Shown: positions 13,685 through 24,680, counted from the stretch's first letter. The stretch: DNA of 64,000 nt from Phialocephala subalpina (GCA_900073065.1 FJOG01000016.1:1205473-1269472), one strand, 5' to 3'. The notes: generated by a model not told the origin, from the letters alone. A program made the numbers and translations.

Positions 13685-13855
13685 TAATGCACGCTGAGAG
13701 GGGGGTTGTTTGGGCTCCCTAGGAGCCGAGTTGGTTCCCCCTGAACAAGGTCGTGTAGAGTTGACAACTTTCGTATGGCAGATCCGAATAGAAAGTAAAT
13801 TATGATTGGTTACCAGAAACGAGAGCAGGCACGTGACTGAGCAACCTGAGCAGAG
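13685..13855 (+). repeat. Dispersed repeat family R1, 5' half of a split copy
   Basis: This stretch matches 19945-20090. Shared blocks include GTTGACAACTTTCG / GCTGACAACTTTCG, ATGATTGGTTA, GAGAGCAGG and CGTGACTGAGCAA. The match stops at CCTGAGCAGAG (13845-13855). The continuation expected from the unbroken copy at 19940-20160 reappears at 15555. The family could be a solo LTR or a non-autonomous element; no coding capacity is seen. Confidence 0.65.
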
Positions 13856-14138
13856 ACCGAGGACGCAGCACCGGAGGTCCGAATAGCGTCGTACACCGGG
13901 GGCCGAGACATCGCAAATGAGAACAGCTTGTGGTAAAGGCGTCAAGTCCGACGACAGCTACAAAAGGGATCCCAGAGAACGCAACACTGGACAAAGTATT
14001 ATATGTATCAGGTAGGGTTCCTAACAAGACATCATTGAACCGGGTTCTTCACAATACTGGACGCTAAAGAGTCTCAGCCCCGTCGGACATAACGCAACGT
14101 AAGCGAGGAAGCGGATACCTACCTAGGTAGTTAACGCC

Positions 14139-14696
14139 ATGGTGGTAATACACCTTGCCTACACGACGATTGTCAATCCTCCTGGTGCCCAAGCGATCCT
14201 TAGCCATGCTCAGGTCTGGGCTGGACTTGAGCGGAAAGCACGCGTACCACAGGACTTTGTGCCTGTCGTCGAGACCTGCGAGATCCACTCGGAGACGGAC
14301 AATGTGATCACTGCCACCGTCATCTTCAAGGCCGATAGTGCCGTGGCCCACGCCCGTACGATCCGTGAGGTGTGCACTTTGAGCCCGCCGTGCCGGTTGG
14401 ACTACGCCATGGAAGACGGTAGCACGGCGACAAACATCATCAGCATGGGCAAAGGCGCAACCGGCGATGATGAGCTGTTTCTGACCTTTATATTCGCGTG
14501 GGAGCATCCCCAACTCGCCCAAGGTAGCGACGAAGCCAAGGAGGCCGAGGATCAACATAAAACGGTAGGTGGCCAGACTGACGCATACCGCAAGTAAGGA
14601 ATTCGATTCTAACCTAATAAACTCCAGATAGCTGCTGCCGCGGTATACTCGACTCTTCAAACCATCAGAAACTTGATGGAGAAAGGCCAACTTTGA
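14139..14696 (+). CDS. AtaL-like / DUF1857 (SRPBCC-fold) protein
   Basis: Two exons, 14139-14564 and 14628-14696, with a 63-bp GT-AG intron, encode 164 aa, the usual size for this family. The N-terminus has HLAYTTIVNPPGAQAILSHA and QVWAGLERKARVPQDFVPV. The middle reads ETCEIHSETDN, and the C-terminus has LTFIFAWEHP before a final helix (STLQTIRNLMEKGQL). This matches the AtaL/DUF1857 family (PF08982), named after a protein of the acetylaranotin cluster. These are small SRPBCC-type proteins of poorly known biochemistry. The start is the ATG in a CCATGG context. A 208-aa open frame on the opposite strand is a shadow. The gene lies inside a segment that splits a copy of repeat R1, and no biosynthetic cluster is visible around it. 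Confidence 0.85.
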
Positions 14697-15554
14697 CCAG
14701 GTAGTTTGCTACCTTGGGGACTCGAGGGAGATGGAATTCGAAAATGAAGGGACAAGGGATACCAGGTTCATGCGGCGAGTAGAGCTTGCCTGACAGGGCG
14801 AATGGAGACGAACTCATTGGTATTTTTTGTTCATGTAATTACCTGAGCATGGAACATTATAACTGCTTGCGTACGCAATCCTACAAGTTCAAGGGGAAGC
14901 GATCACTACCGAAGCGCTCCGACTCGTTTGACCAGTACACACAACCCGAAAGTCGAGTGGAGATGTTGTTGGGGATGCGTTTGATCAAGCCTAATTTTTG
15001 GCCAGCAAATCGAGGAGTTCTTACACCACACGGCTCAAAATTAGAGGGAATGAGAGCCTAAACAAAGGGATTAAGGTGGCAGGAGATGCTCTGGAAGGAC
15101 TAGGTAGTGTATACAACCTTAAAAAAGCAAGACCGCCGTTGTTCAATGAAGATGATAGTTAGACAGGTTCAGTTTCCTTCAACCTTCATGCAGGTATGTT
15201 GTGCGAACTGCTGCACGTTTCTGACGACGCGGCTGGGAGATATCAGCGAATACCTCTAGGCCTTGCTGAACTTTAAATTTAGAAGACTATGGGGTTCAAC
15301 AAGTCTCAAATTCTTAAACAATTCCATATTTTAAGCTCCACAAGGTAATACTATTTGCCTATAGGGACATAGCTGCGCAAGCTGTAGGCCTTAAAAAGTA
15401 GCTGTTCAATTGATGCTTGAAAATTAATGACCGGCTAATCAAACAGACGGTGAAGCAGCTACTTCAATCGACGATTCTAATCCTGGGACAGTCGAGGCCG
15501 AGGAAATTACACATGAAGATTTCGAGGAAGTACCGGGGAGTAGAGCATAAGAGC
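14697..15554. other. Rest of the segment inserted in repeat R1
   Basis: A 91-aa frame (14786-15061) shows no recognisable family. The remainder is non-coding as far as can be seen. It lies between the AtaL-like gene and the resumption of repeat R1 at 15555. Confidence 0.4.
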
Positions 15555-15950
15555 CCTGAGTAGAGGATGAGGCGAGGGTGAGTAGTGCCCGAGCAAAACA
15601 GCGACCCTGGCTAACCGAGTTTGATGCGAAGCTGGGAAATCGTCGTCTGAGATTACCGCTATAATCTCAGACGACAACAGAACCTACCAAAGTCCATTTC
15701 CGTCTTCGGACCTGAGCAGTCGCCGCTCTAACCTGAGCCGAGGGTGAGCGTTCCTTAGTCTTGCTTGAGCAACCTGAGCACTCTCTGAGTTAACCTATGT
15801 ATTATAGGTAGGGTTCTATTCCGACTCCCTAGTAGCCTGCTCTGGCTCCCTTGTGATTCGGTTACAGTTTCCTAGAGAAGTTGGCGGTAGGGAATCCGTT
15901 CTGGCTCCTCTTGTCTGGTCTTGCGCGGCTTTTCCCAGGCACTGAATTCG
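15555..15950 (+). repeat. Dispersed repeat family R1, 3' half of a split copy
   Basis: The copy starts with CCTGAGTAGAG followed by GATGAGGCGAGGGTGAGTAG, matching the continuation in the intact-looking stretch at 20098-20125. Its later part, CTCTAACCTGAGCCGAGGG through GGGAATCCGTTCTGGCTCC, matches 36028-36210. It contains a perfect hairpin at 15642-15675. Confidence 0.65.
15642..15675. other. Perfect 14-bp hairpin
   Basis: GTCGTCTGAGATTA (15642-15655) and TAATCTCAGACGAC (15662-15675) are exact reverse complements around a 6-nt loop. It lies inside repeat R1. Confidence 0.85.
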
Positions 15951-16538
15951 AATCCCACACTAAGCCTCATATAAACAATAGCTTAGCCTTAACCTACCTC
16001 CTTTAAACCTATCAAGATATCGTGACGGTGTCCGTTCTCGATGTCCCGCCAAACTTACAAGGGTCGTTGCTAGAGCCAATTTAGGTACCCTCTGGCTGAT
16101 TCGCACGTGACGAGTAATCCAGTCTCGAAATTTAATGTTATTGTATAAAATGTTTCTCTAGTTCCGAAAGAAGGGGGTTCGCCTGCTTGGCAACTCGCCA
16201 GAAGAATACCCAGCTGCCATGGAGGCAAGCGCACCAAGCCTAATCGAGGTTATTCTAGCCACTGTTTTTGGTTAATAGGGGCTGGTAACTCTGGAGCTGA
16301 GGAAGTGTGCGTTCGCTTACAGCGCCCTTTTCAGCGCCTTGTTACGACATCGTTGCCTTGAGAACGCTATTTTAAGTTTCAGGGCATCAGGCCATGCACG
16401 TACTAGAATGCGGTTGAGGGCCAGTGCAAACGCACGAGCCTCGTTCAACAATCACAGTCTGCTCCATCCATATTGACAAAGTTTCTCCTCTCCTGCTGGA
16501 GCCAGTCTTGGCTTCTTTGCGCTTCGCGATGCACTGTA
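15951..16538. other. Intergenic region before the 16539 gene
   Basis: No gene or clear motif is seen. It presumably carries the promoter of the gene at 16539, but no element can be assigned with confidence. Confidence 0.35.
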
Positions 16539-17791
16539 ATGCCTCAATCAACGCGGCCACACCGCGCTTCTTCCGGATCTATGGTATTCCCAAATAACGG
16601 GCAAAATTCACGACCTCGAGTTGACCCCAAAGATCTGTGTATTGGGTGCATTGTTTGGTTGCCGCCCAAACTTGAACATCATAGCAGCATTACATGCAAT
16701 AAGGAAAATTGCTGTGGTCGAGAGCTCGATGATGGCGGATACGACCATCCTGTGGTCGTCGTGAAGATACGGCAGAGAGAGGGCTCCTATACTCGAGGGG
16801 ATGTCATTTGCACCGTCGCATGTGTAAGAACGCTCGATATCTTCTTGGGTCTTCCCTGATTCTTCGCTGATATGTTCAGGTCACGACTTTCGGCGATACC
16901 TCACTCTCCACTTACATCGACAAGCGTCCTCAATGGCGATACATGCAGTGGTCGATTCCAATATCCGAACCAAATCCAAAAGCAGCCGCCGCCAGCATCT
17001 ATGCTCCCTTCCCAATGCTACGTCTCGAAAGCGGCACTTTACACAAGCAATCTTATGTTCGAACACAGCATACCTATGGGGTCCCAGTCTCGATGCTCCG
17101 TCAGTATAATTTTCGAATCCACCAAGCATACGCCAAACGATTATGCGAGCATAGCTGCAATCTGTTGACAACGAGGCTGGGACTGGGCACACAGACATAT
17201 ACACCCACATCAATTGTAATAAAGACAGGAGCTTTGCATCTTACTGATCTGGCGTCCACTGGCGGCAGGATAAAAAATACCAGTACGGACTTACGTTTTG
17301 GCACAACCCCTCGACGGTCACCGCATGCACGTCGTTCTTCGTTGGGTAATGAATCCTACCCACTTCATCTGCTGCCTTCTCGAAATCAACAGTACGCATA
17401 CTGGGCCGAAGATTACGACCTAAATGTAGATCCACTCGGGTTTGGTCTCGACTTCCGGCAGACTCTTGCTGTATTTCTGCTGGCGGGTCTACCAATTTGG
17501 TGGAACGAAGGGTGGGATCTCGTGCTGTATTTGGCCGCAGGTCTAGTCACGTGGCGGCTTCTTGGGAAAAATGCTGTTGTGCATCTGGCCATAGCTCCTC
17601 TGCACTGGTGGCTTCTTCGAACTTTCATTAATTTGTCTCGTGCTGTAATCCCGCAGGGTGGTTGGTGGATGCTTGTGAAGATCGTTGTTATCCTATACTT
17701 CGTCTCCTTGCTTTGCTTATTACTGCCCGTCCAACTACTGAGGCTTCTTGTGGGGCATAGGGAACCCAAGCTGCGCTTCACAGATAATTAA
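16539..17791 (+). CDS. Conserved fungal protein with C-terminal membrane segments
   Basis: Two exons, 16539-16823 and 16880-17791, joined by a 56-bp GT-AG intron, encode about 398 aa. The N-terminal half has LCIGCIVWLPP, a Cys-rich stretch CNKENCCGREL, GGYDHPVVVVKI and VICTVACVTTFG, then LESGTLHKQSYVRTQHTYGV and PVSMLRQYNFRIH. This order is familiar from uncharacterised proteins of filamentous ascomycetes. The C-terminus is hydrophobic: about two spans around LAVFLLAGLPIWW and LVLYLAAGLVTW, and a strong one in WWMLVKIVVILYFVSLLC. A soluble N-terminal domain on a membrane anchor is likely. The start could also be the ATG at 16581. No function is known to me. Confidence 0.7.
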
Positions 17792-18399
17792 TACATTATG
17801 GAAATACCCTGCCGTGGTCTATTCTTGGTCCGGTCAAGCCATAACTAACTTCGAGTCTCAAGATCCAATCTTGATTCAGGAACTCGGGTTTTGATGTCCA
17901 ATCGCCGTTGGGACATTCGGAAAGGCCCGCGCAAGGGTCCTTCCAACATTGTGACGTCTGAATGTCCTACATCCGCTCAAACACTTTCAGCAACCTCGCC
18001 TTTGGCCATCTATTCCAATAATTTCGAAACAGCCAAGGCTTTGAGAACCAGTTGACTTGATACATTTTGGAGCAGGAAACATCCAGAATCTCGAAATCGT
18101 CGGCGAGGTCGAGGTCGGGGACCACGCCGAGTGATAGATCTTAATGGAAGTGATGACCCATCAGACCATGTATGTCTTCACTGAAAACGATCACAGCTTT
18201 AATGAATCCAGACCGATAATGGTTGTGCCTAGAATTTTTCACCAGAGACTTCGAGTTCCGGTCCAAAGAGGGATCACCTAACCTCGCTAGTTGCAGGCTT
18301 GACTCTCAATGTGAAGTACCTCTTCTTGTCTCAATGCGTTAAGCTGAAGAGAACGGCAAAACGAAGGAAATCTCAAACGACTTCAAAGACCCAGGAATG
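17792..18399. other. Intergenic, no gene recognised
   Basis: Both strands are broken by stops and nothing matches a family I know. It may hold decayed 5' parts of the pseudogene that follows. Confidence 0.35.
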
Positions 18400-18860
18400 A
18401 TGAGCGTGAGCGGTCATACAATTCAGGCCGATGGCACCTTGCGCAACATGGTATTTAACCTCAAAGGCTCAATCGTGGCATTCTGAAGGGATGTTTTGGT
18501 CTGCAGTCAGCTTGATGATTGGACTGATATAGTGGCTGGTGCAAAGTTCGTTGCAAAGGAGTTCGCAATCTTGTTCTCCAAGGCGAAGAAGATGTTTGCT
18601 GGTATTTTCAGCTTTGAAAAGGAGAGTCCTGGTACGTCATTATCTACCCACAAAATGATGCTCAAGCTGACATCCAATAGAGGAGACAATTCTCAAACAA
18701 CAGCTCCAATACCAAGCATATCTCGAATTCCAAGAAAGCGAACGACTGTGACGAGAACGCCAAGCTAGGGAGCAGATGGAAAGAGAAGAAGCACGCCGAA
18801 GAAGACGTGAGGCCGAGACACAGATGGCACAAATGGCCGAAAACGGCCAGGGTACGGGTC
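18400..18860 (+). pseudogene. Broken gene with coiled-coil C-terminus
   Basis: A plausible exon gives LDDWTDIVAGAKFVAKEFAI and KAKKMFAGIFSFEKESP to 18631. A GT-AG intron (18632-18680) leads in frame to EETILKQQLQYQAYLEFQES and then TGA at 18749-18751. The same frame continues as a charged coiled coil with REAETQMAQMAENGQ. The TGA sits where Arg (CGA) would continue the coiled coil, so one C-to-T change explains it. A second in-frame stop precedes the first conserved block at about 18485. The family is not recognised. Confidence 0.5.
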
Positions 18861-19939
18861 ATCACTAGCCTACTTGCGGATGGTGGGATGTAGAGGGGTG
18901 TGAGGAAGCCAACAACTAAGCTCTGGCCAAGATGGCGACGGTGAGGCATCGTATATCTGTCACAGCGACCTGGCTACCTACCTCGAAAGAGGTGACGCTC
19001 CTGTGGTCCACAAAACCATTTAATTGTTGACTCGTGTCGGTGACAGCTGATGCTTAGTCCCTAGCTTGGCTGGAGTTTGTTAGTATCTACTATCCTCTCC
19101 TTCTCACCTCGTTTCTACATCTCTGATATCTGAAAAACGGTGAGAGTGTAGCACGACGATGGCGATCTCGCAATCAGGGACGGAAGTATTATTGGATTGG
19201 CAGTTGCCATGGATATATTTTCTTGCCGCTACGTCAAAGCACGAACAACAAATGAAATCCCACACGCCTAGAAGTTATTAAGCTTTCCAAATCTTTTTCC
19301 TTGCAACGAATACCCCACAGCTGTCCACAAACCCTATTCCAACAGTTTAGAAATCCTTGCGCCCTACGATTACAAACAGACCCCCACCACCTCTTCTATT
19401 TTGTTTTGGTTACTGCCTTTGAATACCCTAGCGAATAGTATGACCGCTTCAATAGCTTCAGGCAGGTTATACCTGTGTTCTGTAGGTCGGGAACAGGAAT
19501 AAGAGGCATGTGTTCGGACTCGTCTTCATCGTGCGTGGTAGGGGTAAGAAATGATCGACAGAGGGGACCTATTTCAATATCCGATGATGCTGCAAACTTA
19601 ATTAACAGATACTTCAAAGTATGAATCTGCAGATTCGAGATGGAGAATGAGCTAGATAGTGCAACGGAATAGATCAGCTATATACCTCTTCTTATATTGT
19701 TGTATCGTCGAGTTGCCCTTTTTCTTACCTTCAGCCTAATCTTTAAAATTATAAGAGTATTTACTTAAACTAATTATAAGAATTATATTTTATAATATTA
19801 TTTATAAAACGTAAAACCTATCTTATCTACATCTACCGCGGTTTTAGCAATCCGTGTCTATACTATACCTTTATCATTAAGCACTTTGTATAATAAATGC
19901 TAAGCCTTGAGATTTAATAACGTGGGTCTTAGAAAATAT
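18861..19939. other. Intergenic with AT-rich stretch
   Basis: No gene is supported. About 19690-19930 is strongly AT-rich with TATAA/TTATA runs like the other mutated repeat blocks of the window. It directly abuts the repeat R1 copy. Confidence 0.4.
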
Positions 19940-20165
19940 GCAAGAGGGGGGTAGGGTTTATGCTTGATCTCCCTGGGAGCCGATCCGGTCTCCCGGATAC
20001 AGTCGTATAGAGCTGACAACTTTCGCACGGCAGAGTCGAATGGGATGTAAACCATGATTGGTTAATAGAAGGGAGAGCAGGAACGTGACTGAGCAATCTG
20101 AGCAGAGGGTGAGGCGAGGGTGAGTAGCGTCTGAGTAGAGCGGCGATGGTGACTAAACGCGTTGG
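19940..20165 (+). repeat. Dispersed repeat family R1, uninterrupted copy
   Basis: This copy joins continuously the two halves found at 13685-13855 and 15555-15620. The key junction reads CTGAGCAGAGGGTGAGGCGA near 20097-20116. It shows that the other copy is split by an insertion. No open frame spans it. Confidence 0.65.
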
Positions 20166-21123
20166 AAGGAGGGGGGGGTAGATTCGATGAGATTACCCAG
20201 AAAATATCTGTACGAGTTTTATACCTCTCGAGAAAGTGCAAAATACCAGAAATAGCTTCTTGCTGCAGCACAGAGTGGAAAGTTTGGAGCATGAGAATCT
20301 TCACCTCAGCCACTTGAGAGCCACAAGGAATACTTAGCACTCGTGGGGTATTTGTCTACTTCTCCAAAGATCGACAATTCAATGTCGACCTTGAAGACTT
20401 CGTTCCTTGCCCCATCCAATGTCTGACATTCAGACCTATTACTCGACATCAAGCAACTGCTTCGTAAGAAGAGAAAGAAGACTTCGACGATCTCGAGATT
20501 TTATTAGGTAAATCAGCCCAGTGTGACACCACACGTGATTGATACAGATGTCTCAGCCACACTCAGCCACACTGGAAGCTCATGACAATCATGACATCAA
20601 GGCAAAATTGACAGCAGATCTTCAACAGATCATTGACTCAAATGCAACGTCATCCTAGACCCTAGCAGCACCTTGCTTGACTCGGCTTGACTGCCGAGCC
20701 GTCAAAGAAGCAGCCGAATTTGTCAAATGTCTCAGTCCCTGGTGATCGCAAAATGCACTCTTCGGGAGGAGAGCTCAGCTGAGATGTTCTTCAGACTCCT
20801 TGGCATAGGTCCAGTCAGCAATATGATTTGTGGATTCGGGAGTCCGGAGGGGTATCTTCAGGCTTATCTGAACTTTCGCGTCCAAGCCACCGTGATTCCA
20901 TACCGTTTCGCCGTAGTTTCCATCGCGCCAATGCTTGGCGGGAGGCAGTGTTGGCCTCGGGGTCGAATGCGCCGCTCGTGGTTCGTGCCATTAGGGCTGT
21001 GATGAACTGGGAACTGGGTTCTTAGTGTGATGCGTGTATCATACTTAGAGCTCGATTCCCCGCGTGCTCTCGTCGAGCTTTCTCTATCACAACTCTGAAA
21101 AATTGTTGTCGTCGAAAACAAAG
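20166..21123. other. Intergenic, no gene recognised
   Basis: A 91-aa frame at 20727-21002 has no recognisable motif. The rest has no open frame of interest. Confidence 0.35.
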
Positions 21124-21630
21124 ATGTATATCCCAAGATCCGAAGACGTGCAGACGTTGGCCGCGCGAAGTGTGAGCTTGATGTCAAGGGCATTATACAA
21201 TAATTGGTGGGTGCTGAATAAGTTTCCAAACAGACCATAGCATTAATGCAGCCGCAGTACATACTATAGTAATGGCCGTCGATATTGTCGTAATTCCGCC
21301 TGGGGTCGCTGGGGTCGCTGGGTGCTGGCGGGCATTTTGATCTTGATCGCAGTCATCCTCGTCTTCCTCTTCTTGTATGTCCATCTCCTCCTCGCTCATC
21401 CGAAGTGATCTAACTTTCGCAGATGCCTTGGCCAACGCCGCCGCCGCAGAGCAAGGAACTACCAGACGACTCAAACTCCCATGACCGCGCCCTCTGGAGG
21501 ATACTACAACAACCAGCAGCAATACAATCCACCTGCAGGCGTGCCACCAACCTATGGAGGAGGGTACAATAACGAGTACTATGGCCAGCAGACTGGCGTA
21601 GCGCAGCCCCAGAATGCGTACGTGAAATAG
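21124..21630 (+). CDS. Rcr-family (chitin deposition / Congo red resistance type) membrane protein; first exon unresolved
   Basis: Two exons are secure: about 21249-21374 and 21423-21630, joined by a 48-bp intron with a GTATGT donor. They read TYYSNGRRYCRNSAWGRWGR, a transmembrane span WVLAGILILIAVILVFLFL, a basic patch CLGQRRRRRARN and a Gly/Tyr/Pro/Gln-rich tail ending YYGQQTGVAQPQNAYVK. This arrangement fits the Rcr family (PF12273), which acts in endosome-to-vacuole trafficking of plasma-membrane proteins and affects cell-wall chitin in yeast. The N-terminal exon may start at 21124 (MYIPRSEDVQTLAAR). No GT-AG pair joins it in frame to the second exon, so that exon could be damaged or lie elsewhere. 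The opposite-strand open frames here are shadows. Confidence 0.6.
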
Positions 21631-22295
21631 AGGGAATGTTGATGGACGAGAAGGGACGGAGGGTGGAAATTGTACAAATATCGAAGCTCGTGGCCAATGA
21701 CTTCGCTGCGCAGCTGAAGAGTGGGATAGGCGTATTGGGCGCTTCAATACAGAGCAAACCCCTGAAGCTGGGTGTATTTGGTCGCGATGTTAATGTTTAT
21801 AATGAGATGCATGAATGAACAAACTTCAAGAAAGCATCCCCGGCTACCGTATCACTGCTAGCGTGGATCATTTGGGCAACCGTAGCTCAACCTCACCTCC
21901 TTCCTTTCCATGAACCACCTTCCTCAACCAAGAAAACACTCAACGATGTGAGAAACGACTTCAAATTCAAATTATCTCAAAGCATGTTCGAATTCATGTC
22001 TTCATCGACTCTTTGCTGGCTACATCCTCTCGTGCGGCCGCCACCAGATGAGCGTGGGTAGCTCACTCACCCATTTCTGGAAACTAGAGACAGGACGACT
22101 ACGAAGGAAGCAACATGTCGTCAAAAGAGAAGCGAGTCCTGTTCGCCTCTCCTGCAGGCATCCTAAGACCGAAGGAACCTCTGCATTGTGCGGATGATTG
22201 CTGGCTCAAGCAATATGGACACTCGAATCAGAGCGATGACCAGCCCGAACCTCCCCGTCAAGGTCCCATTTCTCATCCATTCGAAGCTCCTTAGA
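21631..22295. other. Intergenic, no gene recognised
   Basis: A 60-aa frame at 21636-21818 and scattered short frames show no conserved motif. Confidence 0.35.
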
Positions 22296-22582
22296 ACATC
22301 TATCAAAGTCTGGCTTCAGGTCAGACCAGGATTCTCTGCCTGCTACCAGGTCCATTTCATGCTCCACCTGAGTGCACACTGTCAACAATGGAAATCGGAA
22401 GCGACGATGAACCACGCTCCCATGAGTATGAAGCTCTTTCGTACATGTGGGGAAGCACTGATCGATCTTGCTCGATAACATGCGACGGATCCCCTTTCGG
22501 CATCACTCAGAATCTCTATGATGCGTTGCTGCATCTGCGATATCCTGACCGAGGTCGTCCTATCTTGGTAGATGCGATTTGC
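22296..22582 (+). pseudogene. HET-domain protein, 5' fragment
   Basis: The frame reads ASGQTRILCLLPGPFHAPPE, then EYEALSYMWGS, then a strand resembling CDGSPFGITQNLYDALLHLR and RPILVDAIC. That is the opening half of a HET domain in the correct order. It breaks off at the Cys codon TGC (22580-22582), exactly where ICINQ should follow. The sequence changes to a dispersed repeat (R2). Upstream, the frame is closed by a TAG, so no start is certain. Its missing continuation resembles the piece starting at 24684, on the far side of the MFS gene. Confidence 0.75.
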
Positions 22583-22670
22583 TTATATCTCGATCGATAC
22601 CGAACGAAACACTGCAAAAAGTTGAGGCTTAGACCTCTATTTTTTGAGGGGTTTCGTTTTGCGATTGTGT
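22583..22670 (+). repeat. Short dispersed repeat R2, copy 1 (5'-truncated)
   Basis: TATATCTCGATCGATACCGA and the following 60 bases match copies at about 52889-52965 and 61288-61350. The two other copies extend a further 55-70 bp upstream; this one begins at the break in the HET fragment. Confidence 0.6.
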
Positions 22671-22833
22671 ATCCCAAGATAGCTTCATTTTCAGGAATAA
22701 TAAGCTCTGTTAGTATATTGTTTTCGAATATGAACTCTATACTAATAGCCATTTCCCTAGGCGGTTAATGCCGAGGACGCCAGAGTAGAGACAACCCTGT
22801 GATCAAAGGAAAGGAAAGCGAGAAAGTGACATA

Positions 22834-24435
22834 TCACTCTCTCTTAGCACCAAGCTTCGTAACGCTTCTCAGACCCCAGAAACTCACAGCAACCGAGGCA
22901 AAGCCTAGAGAACAGTTGTACCACCAGGCGGCCTTATAGCCCCGTAACAACGCCTCCTTAGTGCCCACTTCGTTTACTTGCGCCGTCACCTGCCGCGCAA
23001 TGACTGCCGAGGTCGCGATACCAACGCTCTTCCCGATCTGCGCCAGCATATTGAAGACGCCACCCGCCAGCGCCTGTGTCCTAGTTGGAAACGCGGCAGT
23101 GACTACTAGGTTCGCGATAGTGTAGATCAGGTCCGCACCCAACGGGTTGAGGGCCATAGCCTGGAATACACCGCGCCAATATCCCGGCCCATCGACATGG
23201 CAAAGAGTCGCGAGCAGCAGTGGCGCGACGCCACTCACGAAGCAGCCCACGGGTACAGCGAGCGAGGGCCGCAGATACGGGAGCAGGACGCCAATGGCAG
23301 CGTTCATCAGCGCACCACAAACTGGCGCTGGCATGAAATACAAGGACGCCGTCAGGGACGACACACCACGAACGTCCTGCAGGTATAAGGCTGTGAGCTG
23401 CTCGCTGGCGTTGAGGGCACCCCAGACCAGGAAAACGGTAACGCAGATGGCTGTGAAGGGCACGTTAGCCCATAACGTGGTGGGAATCAGCGCCGGCCGG
23501 CCGAGGCGAGTCTGCCGTCGTGTCCACAAGCCGAACGCAGGTAGGAGTGCCAAGGCCGCGCATAGTAGCACGAGGTGTAACGGCTCACGCATGCTTCGCT
23601 CCGCGTCTGATCCGGTGGCAAGGGCAAGCACGTACGACAGAAGCGCGAGAGAGGCGCTGCTGAGGAGCGCGCCGACCCAGTCGACGTCCCGGGCGAGGCG
23701 CGTGAGCCCTGCCTGTCCTAGCGGACCGTCATCTACGCCTCCGCCTCCGATTCCGCCAGGAGGCAGCGCCCATAGCGCCAGTGCCAGCACGGCACCGTTG
23801 AGCAGTGCGGTCGTGTAAAAGCCCCAGCGCCAGCCGACCGTGTCGGAGAAGACGCCGCCCAACGCGAGCCCCAAACCGAAGCCGACGGCCTGGCCACCGC
23901 CCATGGCGGCGAAGGCAGCGCTGCGGCGACGCGGACTGTTGGTGATAGGGAAGGCGTGCGCTGCGACCCCGACGGCGCCAGGGAGACAGAAGGATGCAGC
24001 GAGGCCTGCGGCACCACGCAGCGCGATCAGCTGCGTCGACGTGGTGGCAAGCCCGGCGCCCAAGGCACTCGCGGCCTGAAATAGTCCACCGAGGAGGCAC
24101 GCGCGCCGGCAGCCCAGCACGTCGGCGATAGCACCGCAGGGGAGCAGCGTACAACCGCACGCCAGGGCGAAGGCGGCGGCCGGCCAGAGCTGCAGTTCCG
24201 GCGGAATGTGTAGGTCCGCTGCAATCACGGGAATGCTTACAGTTAGCAGCCCGCCGAGCAGGTTACCGATGCCGGTGATAGAGGTGATGCAGGTGATAAT
24301 TGCGACCGTTCGGCCCGTAGATACGGACAAATCTGGTGGTTCGGCTTCCTCGACCACCATGGTGGAGAGTATTCCTCCCCGGGCCGGGTCTGCGGTTGCA
24401 GGTGAATGCGCTGGTGAAGGGGGTGAAGAGGGCAT
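22834..24435 (-). CDS. MFS transporter, DHA2-like drug/toxin efflux type
   Basis: One intron-free frame encodes 533 aa. After a 45-aa cytosolic N-terminus, hydrophobic spans follow throughout. The loop GAIADVLGCRRACLLGG is the MFS motif A. The segment GGGQAVGFGLGLALGGVF followed by GWRWGFY corresponds to the antiporter motif C of proton-drug exporters. About 14 spans are suggested, as in the DHA2 family. Such proteins export drugs or secondary metabolites across the plasma membrane; the substrate cannot be told. The gene is visibly much richer in GC, especially at third codon positions, than its neighbours. It lies between two HET fragments that together would make one gene. Plus-strand frames here, such as 23147-23818, are shadows of its GC-rich codons. 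Confidence 0.88.
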   Translation of the reverse strand: MPSSPPSPAHSPATADPARGGILSTMVVEEAEPPDLSVSTGRTVAIITCITSITGIGNLLGGLLTVSIPVIAADLHIPPELQLWPAAAFALACGCTLLPCGAIADVLGCRRACLLGGLFQAASALGAGLATTSTQLIALRGAAGLAASFCLPGAVGVAAHAFPITNSPRRRSAAFAAMGGGQAVGFGLGLALGGVFSDTVGWRWGFYTTALLNGAVLALALWALPPGGIGGGGVDDGPLGQAGLTRLARDVDWVGALLSSASLALLSYVLALATGSDAERSMREPLHLVLLCAALALLPAFGLWTRRQTRLGRPALIPTTLWANVPFTAICVTVFLVWGALNASEQLTALYLQDVRGVSSLTASLYFMPAPVCGALMNAAIGVLLPYLRPSLAVPVGCFVSGVAPLLLATLCHVDGPGYWRGVFQAMALNPLGADLIYTIANLVVTAAFPTRTQALAGGVFNMLAQIGKSVGIATSAVIARQVTAQVNEVGTKEALLRGYKAAWWYNCSLGFASVAVSFWGLRSVTKLGAKRE

Positions 24436-24680
24436 GGCTAAGTCTGTGGATGTAGGATCATGGTGTTCCGAGGATCGTTTGAGATGGTATTGGTGCGACT
24501 TCTCTTTGGTGGAAATGTTCTCATCTCAGTTCTCTCATTTGACACGTTGCCAAAACCACACAGCGTTGCTTTTGAGGTTAATACCAGAGGTGCATGCATC
24601 AAACCGTGGTGACGTTAGCGGCCCCGATGGACCTGCAAGGGTGTGACTTGTTAGCTCCACTCCACACGGTCAATCAAGTC

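Noticed and set aside
14064..14690. 208-aa open frame on the minus strand
   Set aside because: It is the complement of the AtaL-like gene, whose two-exon plus-strand model carries the family motifs and proper splice sites.
21193..21757. 184-aa and 115-aa minus-strand frames
   Set aside because: The plus strand encodes the Rcr-type membrane span, basic patch and Gln/Tyr-rich tail with a good intron; the minus frames have no motif.
23147..23818. 223-aa plus-strand frame and other frames opposite the transporter
   Set aside because: GC-rich third codon positions of the MFS gene suppress stops on the other strand; the translations are low-complexity Arg/Ser/Pro without motifs.
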